64,000 nt of DNA from DUTS01 sp050951605 (GTDB lineage Bacteria; Bacillota; Peptococcia; DRI-13; DTU073): assembly GCA_050951605.1 (NCBI GenBank), contig JBMNJJ010000002.1:62001-126000 (forward strand), read 5' to 3'. Position 1 is the first letter of the stretch, and each line of letters opens with the position of its first letter. Under the pieces are notes generated by a model. That model did not search any database. It had not been told where the DNA came from and saw only the letters and a program-made list of their open reading frames with translations. Shown one piece after another: positions 23,975 to 33,222 of the stretch. A program made the position numbers and the translations under genes.

Positions 23975-26458
23975 ATGAAAAGTTGGGTTCGGCAGAGAAA
24001 TTTAATTTTTGCCTTTATTCTGTTTTTGGTGGTAGGATTGGTGATCTTTTTTAGCCCTAAATTGCTAGTGGCCCAAGGTGAGGTGGGTGATGCGGAAAGC
24101 ATCTTGCAAAAAAGGCTTGATAATGCAGTTGTTCTTTATACGGGAAGTCCTGTAGCTTTAGTAAAAAATGTGGAAAGTCAAATAGATATTGAAAATGCGG
24201 AAATCTGCCCTTTTACTAAAGGAGGGCGTGTTTTGGTGCCTTTGCGTTTCCTGGCTGAAAATTTGCAAGCCCAGGTTAAGTGGGAGGAGCAGACAGGTGT
24301 AGTTATTTTAAGTACGGGACAAAAGACAGTAAAATTCACTCCCGGTCAGGAAAAGATGCAGGTTAATGGCCGTGAGGTCAAGATAGAGTGTCCACCAGAA
24401 ATAGTTAATGGAAGAACTTTTGTTCCTATCCGGGCGATAAGTGAAGCCTTGGGGAAAAAGGTTTTTTATGATCGCGGTTTGATTGTTTTGGGGGAGAAAG
24501 AAAATCCCTTTAACAAAGAAACAGAGAAGTCACTTTTAGATACACTGATTGCCAAGGTCAATAATCTTCCTACGGTGGGTTCGCTGGAACAACTACGTAG
24601 TTTACTTACAGAAACAAATCAGAATAATAATTATCGTTACAGAAACGAAGTATCCATAGCCGGCGATCAGGCAAACAGTGTGCATGGTATGGAAAAGATG
24701 AAAAGCGAGAGTGCGGCAGCTGATTATTCGGAGACGAATGTGCAAGTGACCGGTGTGGATGAAGCTGATTTAGTGAAAACAGATGGTGAATATATTTATC
24801 AGGTGAATAAGGGCAAGGTGATTATCCTTAAAGCGTATCCGTCGGCAGAAATGAAAGTAGTTTCAACGATAACTTTTGCTGACGAAAATTATCGACCTCT
24901 GGAAATTTATATTGATGACCAATATTTAGTAGTGATTGGCAGTAGTCATAATAATTATGGTTATGGTGATAATTATACTGATGCTCCGGTTGCCAAAATG
25001 CGAGCAGAGATTTGGCCACCTCGTTATACGCAAAATCGGGTCAAAGCTTTAATCTATGACCTACAAGATAAAAGCAAGCTTACTAAAATAAGGGAAGTAG
25101 AAATAGATGGTCGTTATTTATCTTCGCGGAAAATAGGTTCGTATTTGTATCTGGTGGCTAATGACCCACTTGATTATTACCGTATTTTAGATAGACCTTT
25201 GGGGGAAGATGTTGAAGCCGAAAATATTGTACCTACATATCGTGATACGGCAGTACAAGAAGACCTTATTCCAGTGTCCTATGAAGACATTCGCTATATT
25301 CCTCCGGTTGCTGAAGCTAATTATTTGGTAATTGCCGGTTTAGATTTGGCACAGCAGGATCAGGCAGTACAAATTTCTACTTATTTAGGAGCCGGAGATA
25401 ATCTGTATGTTTCACAAGATAATTTGTATGTAGCTTTAAGGAAGTATGAGTACAGAACATTGAGGGAAGAGGCAAATGTAAAAAGAATCATGCCCTTGCC
25501 TGCTGAGGAAAAGACGTTGGTGTATAAGTTTTCTTTGGATCAGGGGAAGGTTACTTATTTGGCGAAGGGAGAAGTCCCGGGAACTTTGCTTAATCAGTTT
25601 TCGATGGATGAAAACCGGGAGTATTTACGGATTGCGACTACGAAAGGTAATACCTGGGGTACCGGCGAAAACTTGTCGCAAAACAATGTTTATGTTTTAG
25701 ATGAAAGTATGAGTATCGTGGGGAAAATAGAGAATATCGCCCCCGGGGAAAGAATTTATTCTGCCAGGTTTATGGGTGAACGGGCTTATTTGGTGACCTT
25801 TAAAGATACGGACCCCTTGTTTGTCCTTGATTTGCGGAAATCTACCGAGCCACGTATTTTAGGAGCTTTGAAAATACCGGGCTATAGTGATTATCTCCAT
25901 CCTTATGATGAAAATCATTTAATTGGTTTTGGCAAGGATACCATAGAAATTAGTAATAAAGATAGTCGGGGTAACGTCATCAATTCTCAAGCTTATTATC
26001 AGGGTATGAAGCTAGCTCTCTTTGATGTTACTGATGTGCAGAAGCCGCGGGAGCTGTTTAAAGAAGTGATTGGCGATCGAGGCACCGATTCGGAATTACT
26101 AAGAAATCATAAAGCTTTGCTTTTCGATCAGCAAAAAGAGTTATTGGCTTTTCCGGTAACGGTAATGGAGATACAAGGGGAAAAAGTGAATCGTAATTTC
26201 CCTGCCTATGGACAGTTTGTGTTTCAAGGTGCTTATGTTTATCAGCTTAATTTACAAGATGGCTTTAAATTAAGAGGTAAAATTACCCACCTAACTGCGG
26301 AAGATGCTTTGAAAGCAGGCTTATATACGAGTAATCACGCTAGTGAAATTAAAAGGATTCTCTACATTAAGGATACGTTGTATACGCTCTCTGAGGGTAT
26401 GGTCAAAGCACATGGCTTAGTTGACTTAGCAGAAAGAAAAGCAGTACAATTACCGTAG
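23975..26458 (+). CDS. Secreted beta-propeller protein with N-terminal stalk domain
   Basis: This protein of about 827 residues has an N-terminal membrane/signal helix (IFAFILFLVVGLVIFF). A two-part stalk domain follows at about 60-165 (GGRVLVPLRFLAENLQAQVKW, NGRTFVPIRAISEALGKKVFY). Next is a large region typical of the secreted beta-propeller family (PF09826-like): TNVQVTGVDEADLVKTDGEY, IDGRYLSSRKIGSYLYLVAN, YSARFMGERAYLVTFKDTDP. The family has no known enzymatic role; a structural or binding role outside the cell is likely. The ATG at 23975, with AAAGGAAG upstream, was chosen over that at 23954; both are possible. It ends one base before the lipoate ligase frame. Confidence 0.8.
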   Translation: MKSWVRQRNLIFAFILFLVVGLVIFFSPKLLVAQGEVGDAESILQKRLDNAVVLYTGSPVALVKNVESQIDIENAEICPFTKGGRVLVPLRFLAENLQAQVKWEEQTGVVILSTGQKTVKFTPGQEKMQVNGREVKIECPPEIVNGRTFVPIRAISEALGKKVFYDRGLIVLGEKENPFNKETEKSLLDTLIAKVNNLPTVGSLEQLRSLLTETNQNNNYRYRNEVSIAGDQANSVHGMEKMKSESAAADYSETNVQVTGVDEADLVKTDGEYIYQVNKGKVIILKAYPSAEMKVVSTITFADENYRPLEIYIDDQYLVVIGSSHNNYGYGDNYTDAPVAKMRAEIWPPRYTQNRVKALIYDLQDKSKLTKIREVEIDGRYLSSRKIGSYLYLVANDPLDYYRILDRPLGEDVEAENIVPTYRDTAVQEDLIPVSYEDIRYIPPVAEANYLVIAGLDLAQQDQAVQISTYLGAGDNLYVSQDNLYVALRKYEYRTLREEANVKRIMPLPAEEKTLVYKFSLDQGKVTYLAKGEVPGTLLNQFSMDENREYLRIATTKGNTWGTGENLSQNNVYVLDESMSIVGKIENIAPGERIYSARFMGERAYLVTFKDTDPLFVLDLRKSTEPRILGALKIPGYSDYLHPYDENHLIGFGKDTIEISNKDSRGNVINSQAYYQGMKLALFDVTDVQKPRELFKEVIGDRGTDSELLRNHKALLFDQQKELLAFPVTVMEIQGEKVNRNFPAYGQFVFQGAYVYQLNLQDGFKLRGKITHLTAEDALKAGLYTSNHASEIKRILYIKDTLYTLSEGMVKAHGLVDLAERKAVQLP

Positions 26459-26483
26459 ATTGTGTCAAGGGGTGTTCAGCTTA

Positions 26484-27467
26484 GTGTTATATATTCCTAA
26501 CAATAGTCATGACCCACATTTTAATTTAGCTTTTGAAGAGTATGTTCTAAAAAATTTAGCTTTAGCTGAGCCTTGTCTCCTACTCTGGCAGAATGAGCCT
26601 ACAGTCGTTGTTGGACGGTTTCAAAATACACAGGAAGAAATAAATCAGGAGTTTATTAAACAGCACCAAGTCCATGTGGTGAGGCGCATCACGGGCGGTG
26701 GTGCTGTTTATCATGATTTGGGTAATTTGAATTTTACGTTTATAAAAAAGGGTAGGGAAAGGGTACTGGATTTTCATAAGTTTACGGAGCCGGTAGTGAA
26801 AGCTTTGGCGGCAATGGGTGTTTCCGCTGAGTACAGTGGCCGGAACGATTTGACGATTCAGGGGAAGAAGTTTTCCGGGAATTCGCAATATCATTGCCGG
26901 GGCAAAACAATGCATCATGGTACATTGCTTTTTGCGGCTAATCTGGATCATGTGGAGCAAGCTTTGTCTGTGTCAAATGATAAGTTTCAGTCAAAAGGGG
27001 TAAAATCGGTACGCAGTCGGGTGACCAATATCAGTGAACATTTACCCAGCCCTATTACGATGGAAGAATTTAAAGCATTACTTTTAAAACATTTGTTTCA
27101 AGGTCAAGCCGTACGTGAATATTCTTTAACGGAACGAGACTTGGCTCAAATTAATCGTTTAAGAGCGGAAAAATATCTTACTTGGTTTTGGAATTATGGG
27201 CATTCTCCTGCTTTTAATTTTAAAAAAAGAAAACGCTTTCTCTGTGGTGAAATTGAAGTGTGTTTACACATAGAAGCCGGTATAATTAAAGAATGCAAAT
27301 TTTACGGTGATTTTTTTAGTAATGAGAACCTTGCTGATTTAGAGCAAAGGATAATAGGCTTAAAATATACCGAGGATGTTTTAGCTACGATAATTAAGCG
27401 GGGAGAGATTGAAAGATATTTTGGAAAGGTAAGTTCAGAGGAAGTACTTTCGCTTTTTTTCCCTTAA
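26484..27467 (+). CDS. lplA: Lipoate-protein ligase A
   Basis: It attaches lipoate to carrier proteins such as GcvH or E2 subunits via lipoyl-AMP. The motif RRITGGGAVYHDLGNLNFTF and the lysine-containing GRNDLTIQGKKFSGNSQYH are present. Length is 327 residues from GTG at 26484 (M-L-Y-I-P-N-N-S-H-D-P), the usual family N-terminus. AAGGGGTG lies about ten bases before it; a TTG at 26460 would add an unconserved tail. No lipoylated partner is encoded in the window. Confidence 0.92.
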   Translation: MLYIPNNSHDPHFNLAFEEYVLKNLALAEPCLLLWQNEPTVVVGRFQNTQEEINQEFIKQHQVHVVRRITGGGAVYHDLGNLNFTFIKKGRERVLDFHKFTEPVVKALAAMGVSAEYSGRNDLTIQGKKFSGNSQYHCRGKTMHHGTLLFAANLDHVEQALSVSNDKFQSKGVKSVRSRVTNISEHLPSPITMEEFKALLLKHLFQGQAVREYSLTERDLAQINRLRAEKYLTWFWNYGHSPAFNFKKRKRFLCGEIEVCLHIEAGIIKECKFYGDFFSNENLADLEQRIIGLKYTEDVLATIIKRGEIERYFGKVSSEEVLSLFFP

Positions 27468-27488
27468 TTTTAACTGAGGAGGATGTTG

Positions 27489-28625
27489 ATGTCACAATTT
27501 GAATTAATCGCTACGGCTGCCTTTGGTTTAGAGTCTTTGGTAGCTAAGGAATTGAGGGACTTGGGGTATACAGAGCAAAAGGTGGAGAATGGGAAGGTTA
27601 CTTTTCGAGGTGATGAAAAAGCTATTTGCCGTACTAATCTTTGGTTGCGTCAAGCAGAGCGAGTTTTAGTGCAAATCGGACAGTTTGAGGCACGAACTTT
27701 TGAGGAGCTTTTTGAACGGACAAAGGATTTACCTTGGGATGAGTGGCTCCCTGCTGAGGCTTGTTTTCCTGTACAGGGGAAATCAGTTAAATCTACCCTT
27801 TTTAGTGTTTCGGATTGTCAAGCTATTGTTAAAAAAGCGATTGTGGAGAAGATGAAAGAAAAATACAAGATAAACTGGTTTGAAGAAAACGGCCCGACTT
27901 ATCCGATTGAAGTAGGTTTATTAAAAGATGTGGTCACCTTAACTATTGATACAAGTGGGGTAGGGTTACATAAACGGGGCTATCGGAAACTTGTTAGTAG
28001 GGCTCCACTTAGGGAGACTTTGGCTGCAGCGATGATTTCTTTGAGCCGTTGGCAGGCGGAGCGGGTTTTAATTGATCCTTTTTGCGGTTCGGGAACAATA
28101 CCGATTGAAGCAGCCTTGCAAGGTTTAAATATGGCGCCAGGACTGAAACGTAATTTTATAGCTGAAGAGTGGCCTAATTTTTCCCCGAAACTTTGGGAGG
28201 AAGCTCGCCTTGAAGCTAAAGACTTAATTCGTAGGGATGTTGTGCTTGATTTAGCTGGTTTTGATTGTGATAAGGAAGTATTGAGTTTGGCGCGGTATCA
28301 TGCTCAAGAGGCCGGGGTGGAAAAATATATACATTTTCAAGAGCGCCCCTTAGCCGATTTCAGTACTAAGAAAAAATATGGATATCTTATTTGTAATCCT
28401 CCTTATGGAGAGCGTCTTGAGGAAAAGTCTACAGTGGAACGTCTGTATAGAGAAATGGGACATGTTTTGGGTAAGCTGGAGACGTGGTCTTTTTATGTCT
28501 TGACGGCATCCTCTGATTTTGAAAAATTATTTGGTCGTCGAGCGAATAAAAATAGAAAATTATATAATGGGATGATCAAATGTTATTATTATCAGTTTTT
28601 TGGACCTAAACCGCCTCGGCGATGA
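27489..28625 (+). CDS. THUMP-domain class I rRNA methyltransferase (RlmL/YpsC-like)
   Basis: This is an SAM-dependent guanine-N2 methyltransferase of 378 residues. The N-terminal ferredoxin-like/THUMP region covers about 1-160 (ATAAFGLESLVAKELRDLGY) and the catalytic domain 165-378, with DPFCGSGTIPIEAALQGLNM for SAM binding and the catalytic NPPYGERL. It corresponds to the first half of E. coli RlmL and to Bacillus YpsC; the target is probably 23S rRNA. The ATG at 27489 was chosen because GAGGAGG lies six bases before it. It follows lplA by about 20 bases. Confidence 0.9.
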   Translation: MSQFELIATAAFGLESLVAKELRDLGYTEQKVENGKVTFRGDEKAICRTNLWLRQAERVLVQIGQFEARTFEELFERTKDLPWDEWLPAEACFPVQGKSVKSTLFSVSDCQAIVKKAIVEKMKEKYKINWFEENGPTYPIEVGLLKDVVTLTIDTSGVGLHKRGYRKLVSRAPLRETLAAAMISLSRWQAERVLIDPFCGSGTIPIEAALQGLNMAPGLKRNFIAEEWPNFSPKLWEEARLEAKDLIRRDVVLDLAGFDCDKEVLSLARYHAQEAGVEKYIHFQERPLADFSTKKKYGYLICNPPYGERLEEKSTVERLYREMGHVLGKLETWSFYVLTASSDFEKLFGRRANKNRKLYNGMIKCYYYQFFGPKPPRR

Positions 28626-28689
28626 ATTATATTCACTCTTACAGGGTAAATTAATCCCGATGAAATTTTAGGAAAATGGAGGGATTAAG

Positions 28690-30684
28690 ATTAGAGCATT
28701 ATTTCAACCAATCAAAATAGGAAAAGTAGAAATTAAGAACAGAATAGCGATGGCGCCTATGGCTAACTTAGGTCTTATTGATAAAGAGGGAGCTTTTACC
28801 AAGCGGGTTATTGATTATTATGTAGAGAGGGCTAAGGGAGGCACCGGGTTGATTATCACGGGTGCTGTGAAGGTGGAAAACGAAATTGAGAAACTAAAAA
28901 TGCCCAGTTTCCCCTGTATTACCTTAAACCCAATTAAGTTTCTGGCGACTGCTTCTGAACTTACCGAACAAGTTCATGCCTTTGGTACGAAAATATTCAT
29001 CCAGTTAACGTTCGGACTGGGAAGGAGTGGGGCCCCCGCATTTCTGGAAGGTTCTCCTGTGGCCCCTTCCGCTATTCCAAACTATTGGGACCCTACGGTA
29101 ACTTGTCGAGAACTGACAACACAAGAAGTGGAAACGATGGTCAAAAGATGTGGAGAAGCCGCTCATATTGCACGTGAAGCCGGCTTTGACGGGATAGAAA
29201 TTCACGCTATGCATGAAGGCTACCTTTTAGACCAATTCACAATTGCCTTGTTCAACAGAAGGACAGATAAATATGGTGGTGACCTGAAGGGAAGACTAAC
29301 TCTGCCTACAGAAATAGTAAGTGAGATTAAGAAATGTGCAGGGAAAGACTTTCCTGTCGGTTTGCGATATAGTCTCAAGAGCTATGTCAAAGATTGGCGA
29401 CAGGGAGGTCTGCCTGAAGAGAACTTTCAAGAAATGGGGCGTGACCTTGCCGAAGGACTGCAAGCCGCGAAAATGATGGAAGAAGCGGGATATGACTTTC
29501 TTGATGCTGATAACGGTACCTATGATGCTTGGTATTGGGCACACCCGCCTGTTTATATGGAACATGGTTGTTATCTTCCCTTTACGGATCAACTCAAAAA
29601 AACGGTCAAGATTCCTCTGATCGTTGCCGGTAAAATGGAACTGCCGGAGTTAGCTGAAAAGGCACTTGCCGAAGGCAGGATTGACATGGTCGGAATCGGT
29701 CGGGGGCTACTTACGGATACAGATTGGCCGAAAAAAGTATTTAATAATGAAGTGGAGAAAATTCGTCCGTGTATTTCCTGTCATGAAGGGTGTTTGGGCA
29801 GAATGTTTTTAGGAAAACCTGAATCCTGTGCGGTAAATCCTGCCGTAGGAAGGGAAAAGGAATATGCGATAGAGCCTGCTCATACTCCGAAAAAGATTAT
29901 GATTATAGGCGGCGGGGTTGCGGGTATGGAGGCGGCCCGCGTGGCAAAACTGAGGGGACATCAGGTGATGCTTTATGAAAAGACGGATAAACTAGGGGGA
30001 CACCTTATCGAAGCATGTGTTCCCGATTTTAAAGCTGATGACCAAAGGCTGCTCCAATGGTATCAAAATGAAATGAATGTCTTAAAGATAGAGATAAAGT
30101 TTAATACAGAAGTTACTCTCGAGATGGTCAAAAGTGAGAATCCTGATGTTATTATTGTGGCCACCGGTTCTTATCCTGTAACACCCGATGTATCCGGTAT
30201 AAATAGGGGTAATGTATGCAGTGCGGGCGATTTGCTCTTGGGGAAAAAGACCGTGGGCGATACTGTTACTGTTATTGGCGGCGGACTGGTAGGATGTGAA
30301 ACAGCTCTATGGCTTGCCAAGCAGGGCAAAAAAGTGACAATCATAGAAGCACTGGGAAATCTGATGTCGGCAGGAAGACCTGTCCCTCATCCCAACAAAA
30401 TAATGTTGATTGACCTGCTAAAGTTTCATAAAGTTAATGTAATTACGGATTCGAGTCTTTTAGATGTAAGAGAAAGCAGTATCGTTATTATGAATAAAGA
30501 CTTTGGTCAAAAGACCATAAACGTGGATTCGGTTGTCATGGCCATAGGTTATAGACCGGATAATAGCTTATATAATTCCTTGATTAAAGAGTTGTTTGCA
30601 GTTTATGCGATAGGAGACGCTAGAGAGGCCGCCAACTATATGAATGCCATCTGGAACGCTTATGATGTTGCCCGAAACATCTAG
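28690..30684 (+). CDS. Enoate reductase/2,4-dienoyl-CoA reductase-type flavoenzyme (apparent AUU start)
   Basis: This is an old-yellow-enzyme fusion. An FMN TIM barrel occupies about residues 1-345 (FQPIKIGKVEIKNRIAMAPM; IHAMHEGYLLDQF). Next is a [4Fe-4S] site (CISCHEGCLGRMFLGKPESC), then an FAD/NAD domain (KIMIIGGGVAGMEAARVA; TVIGGGLVGCETALWLAKQG). Relatives reduce activated C=C bonds (FadH, enoate reductase, bile-acid Bai enzymes). The first conventional start, ATG at 28750, would remove the conserved first strand. The frame continues upstream to ATT at 28690, six bases after GGAGGG, giving the family-like R-A-L-F-Q-P-I-K-I-G and 664 residues. The substrate is unknown. Confidence 0.85.
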   Translation: MRALFQPIKIGKVEIKNRIAMAPMANLGLIDKEGAFTKRVIDYYVERAKGGTGLIITGAVKVENEIEKLKMPSFPCITLNPIKFLATASELTEQVHAFGTKIFIQLTFGLGRSGAPAFLEGSPVAPSAIPNYWDPTVTCRELTTQEVETMVKRCGEAAHIAREAGFDGIEIHAMHEGYLLDQFTIALFNRRTDKYGGDLKGRLTLPTEIVSEIKKCAGKDFPVGLRYSLKSYVKDWRQGGLPEENFQEMGRDLAEGLQAAKMMEEAGYDFLDADNGTYDAWYWAHPPVYMEHGCYLPFTDQLKKTVKIPLIVAGKMELPELAEKALAEGRIDMVGIGRGLLTDTDWPKKVFNNEVEKIRPCISCHEGCLGRMFLGKPESCAVNPAVGREKEYAIEPAHTPKKIMIIGGGVAGMEAARVAKLRGHQVMLYEKTDKLGGHLIEACVPDFKADDQRLLQWYQNEMNVLKIEIKFNTEVTLEMVKSENPDVIIVATGSYPVTPDVSGINRGNVCSAGDLLLGKKTVGDTVTVIGGGLVGCETALWLAKQGKKVTIIEALGNLMSAGRPVPHPNKIMLIDLLKFHKVNVITDSSLLDVRESSIVIMNKDFGQKTINVDSVVMAIGYRPDNSLYNSLIKELFAVYAIGDAREAANYMNAIWNAYDVARNI

Positions 30685-30703
30685 TGCTGCTTTTTAAGTT
30701 TAA

Positions 30704-30758
30704 AAAAACTCCTTTTTAGCAATAACTGGGGAATAAACTATGCTAGAAAGGAGTTTTT
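30704..30758. terminator. Bidirectional terminator between the flavoenzyme and rloB
   Basis: AAAAACTCCTTTTTAGC pairs imperfectly with GCTAGAAAGGAGTTTTT across a 21-base loop. T-runs in both directions suit the convergent genes on either side. Confidence 0.7.
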
Positions 30759-30797
30759 GTATTGTATGATGAAACCAAAATTTGAGTTTTGTCAAAC

Positions 30798-31461
30798 TTA
30801 AATAAGGTCACAGTCTTTCAGTATTTTTTGAATAGATTCCCAAATCGAAAGGGAAGGATTTTCTCTGTAATATCGGTATCCTTTATATTGTTGTAATACT
30901 AACCCATTCTCCCCTCATTTCTTTGCATAATGCTTTGGGAGCGTTCAATAGCCATTTTTACCTCAAACAAAGATATCTTCCGTAGGATTCTTTTGAAATT
31001 AGATTCGCGTTTGTACTGTTCAAGGTTTTCAAAATTTTCATTATACGCTCTATTTATCAAAGGTAGATATTGATGCCTGTGGGTAAGTAGTGCATTGCAA
31101 TTAGATTTATGTAAAATCATCCACAGTTCAAAGGTGAAGTTACTATATCCCAAATTATACTTGATCTGTTTCCCTAACTTTGAAGTTTCTTTAAGTAAAT
31201 CCAAAGTATCTCTAAATTGTGTTGTGTGTATTTCATGCTCACTTTCGTAATCGAAAACATGGGTAATTTCAATTTTAGATAAAATATTGAGAGACTTTGC
31301 TCTTTTTAAAGGATTTTTTTGAATCTTACTGTGTCGATAGAAACCTTGTATTTAGTTGCTGGTTCATTATTAATTTTATCTTGAAGCCAATCTAAATACC
31401 ATTTCTCAGTTTCCCCCTCTACAGAGAAATAGTACTTATTAGTAATCTTTAATTTTGCCAT
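30798..31461 (-). pseudogene. RloB-like protein, broken by two single-base frameshifts
   Basis: It starts ATG at 31461, four bases after the rloA-like stop. The first part reads MAKLKITNKYYFSVEGETEK, the EGETE start of RloB-type TOPRIM-like proteins. The frame breaks at an A7 run (31314-31320), where A8 would restore it. It continues as KRAKSLNILSKIEITHVFDY...IKYNLGYSNFTFELWMILHK and breaks again at a G4 run (30911-30914). The last frame gives QQYKGYRYYRENPSLSIW...DCDLI-stop at 30798. With both bases restored the protein would be a normal, complete RloB of about 220 residues. Both defects are homopolymer losses, so sequencing error is as likely as decay. Confidence 0.7.
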
Positions 31462-31465
31462 TCGA

Positions 31466-32785
31466 TTACACCTCATCTCTTTCATTTAGGAGATTTTCAA
31501 AGATTGGAGTGAAATCGATGTCTTTAATTGCACCATACTGACTGATAAAATACTTTTTCATATAATCTTCATGTCTACGAACACCTTTTTCACCAGATGT
31601 TCCAAAATCAGATAATGCGTAATGAATACTTAAATTTATTTCGCCATCACGTTCAACAAACTTTATTTCATCTCTTCGGAAAAGATTGGGGTTCAGGAAA
31701 ATAGGATTATGCGTATTAAAAATAAGTTGAGCTTTTTTTGTATTCAAATCATCATTATGAAAGATATTAATAATGCTCATTATTGCCATAGGATGAAGTG
31801 AGGCATCAAATTCATCTACAACTAATGTTCCCCCATTGAGTAAAGCGTTGATAACTAGGGGAAACATATTTACAAATCGAATGGTTCCATAGGATTCAAA
31901 TAGCTCGGCGGGTATTGCCGTGCCTCTATTTTTAAAGATAGAGCACAGTTTCGCTTCCGAATCATCTTCTGGCATAATATAACCAAGTGCATTTGAGTTA
32001 ATACCAAAAATTCTAGCAGCATCGTTAATAGTTTTTTCAATATATATTGTTTGCTTTTTAGGGTCAGAGAATTTTGTAATTAAGTGCAGGGAATCTGCTC
32101 TATAAATAACCATAAATTTTTTATCTAACCAGTTGCTAATTATACTAACTAACTTTGCGCTAAACATTGTTTTAAAGCCGTTCATTAAAAACAGTTCTTC
32201 GTTATTTAAATTGCTTTTGGCAAGGGATATAGCTCCGGCAGCATTATCTGCAAATTTATTAACTAAATATTGCTTAATGCTTTTAAAATCGCCAAATTCA
32301 ATTGTTTTATCTCTAGAAAAAATCAACTTTTTATTTATAAATAAAATTTCTGACAGAATTTTTCGGTCATAGTCTGCATCTAAAAAAGTTCCAATATCGA
32401 TAGAAAGCTGATATTCAAAAAAAAGACCATTATCAATAAATTTTATCGAAAACTGCACAGGTTCCTTTTTTTTGCTCAAACAATTTGGGATTAGCTCCAA
32501 ATTATTTGCAGCAGCATTGGGAATATTCTCGTTGTTACTGTTATTACGGATGTTTCCACGTAAAATGATTGATTTTAAAGTTTCCATTGCTCCGATAATG
32601 TTTGTTTTCCCAGATGCATTAGGACCATAAATTACCGCAGAGCAAAGTCCCTTGTATGTTTTAGAATTAACTTTTTCATTCAAGATACTATAATCTAGTC
32701 CTTTTTGTTTAGGAGCTGGCATCATAGAAAAAATGAGCTCATCTTTAAAAGACTTATAATTTTTCGTCTTAAATTCTAGTAGCAT
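31466..32785 (-). CDS. RloA-like AAA-family ATPase
   Basis: This is a 439-residue SMC/OLD-like ATPase. Walker A is YGPNASGKTNIIGAMETL near residue 55, the ABC-type Walker B is GGTLVVDEFDASLHP, and the switch His is in IFNTHNPIFLNP. RloA/RloB pairs were first noted in restriction-modification loci and are regarded as anti-phage or abortive-infection modules. The ATPase-plus-TOPRIM layout also resembles the PARIS and OLD systems. The ATG at 32785 has GGGGGT six bases upstream and was preferred to an ATG seven codons earlier. Transcription starts from a promoter flanked by repeated TTTTGCAA motifs. A defence role is inferred. Confidence 0.82.
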   Translation of the reverse strand: MLLEFKTKNYKSFKDELIFSMMPAPKQKGLDYSILNEKVNSKTYKGLCSAVIYGPNASGKTNIIGAMETLKSIILRGNIRNNSNNENIPNAAANNLELIPNCLSKKKEPVQFSIKFIDNGLFFEYQLSIDIGTFLDADYDRKILSEILFINKKLIFSRDKTIEFGDFKSIKQYLVNKFADNAAGAISLAKSNLNNEELFLMNGFKTMFSAKLVSIISNWLDKKFMVIYRADSLHLITKFSDPKKQTIYIEKTINDAARIFGINSNALGYIMPEDDSEAKLCSIFKNRGTAIPAELFESYGTIRFVNMFPLVINALLNGGTLVVDEFDASLHPMAIMSIINIFHNDDLNTKKAQLIFNTHNPIFLNPNLFRRDEIKFVERDGEINLSIHYALSDFGTSGEKGVRRHEDYMKKYFISQYGAIKDIDFTPIFENLLNERDEV

Positions 32786-32798
32786 ATCACTACCCCCA

Positions 32799-32894
32799 TT
32801 TTGCAATTTATTTGCAAATTTATATTATAATTATATGTTATATGATGCACAAATGTCAATTAAACTATTCCGATTTTGCAATTATTTTGCAAAA
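32799..32894 (-). promoter_or_regulatory. rloA promoter flanked by two operator-like repeats
   Basis: On the minus strand TTGACA (32859-32854) and TATAAT (32835-32830) are 18 bases apart. A TTTTGCAATTTATTTGCAAA copy lies downstream at 32799-32819, near the ribosome site. A second copy, TTTTGCAATTATTTTGCAAA, lies upstream of the -35 at 32874-32893. The arrangement suits a repressor that bridges both sites. Confidence 0.5.
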
Positions 32895-32922
32895 TGACAA
32901 TTATTGTTGCTAAAAATTCTCA

Positions 32923-32951
32923 TTGACAACAATTCTTTCCCTTGATAGACT
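32923..32951 (+). promoter_or_regulatory. Possible promoter of the SAM-riboswitch operon
   Basis: TTGACA (32923-32928) and TAGACT (32946-32951) are separated by 17 bases, about 40 bases before the riboswitch. A TATAAT at 32968 also exists but lacks a well-spaced -35. Confidence 0.35.
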
Positions 32952-32991
32952 AATATCAAACTGAGATTATAATATTGTTTATATGATGTGT

Positions 32992-33150
32992 TCTTATCTA
33001 GAGCGGTGGAGGGACTGGCCCGATGAAACCCGGCAACCGTCTAATCTTTATGGATTGGTGCCAATTCCTGCAGAAGCCTCGTCTTCTGGAAGATAAGAGA
33101 CCCGGCAGTATAGCAGGGCCTCTTCTCTTAGGAAGAGGTCATTATTATAT
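32992..33150 (+). promoter_or_regulatory. SAM-I (S-box) riboswitch with terminator platform
   Basis: The conserved core is present: P1 CTTATC (32993) pairs with GATAAG (33092), with AGAGCGGTGGAGGGACTGGC, CCGATGAAACCCGGCAACC and GGTGCCAATTCCTGCAG between them. A hairpin (CCTCTTCTCTTAGGAAGAGG, about 33118-33138) follows as the off-state terminator. High SAM should switch off the homocysteine-synthesis genes downstream. Confidence 0.95.
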
Positions 33151-33222
33151 TAATTAAGTTATGAGTATAGCGAGTTTGCTGTTAGGGTGGAAAAGAGCAC
33201 ATAAGAGAAGGAGGTAATATAG

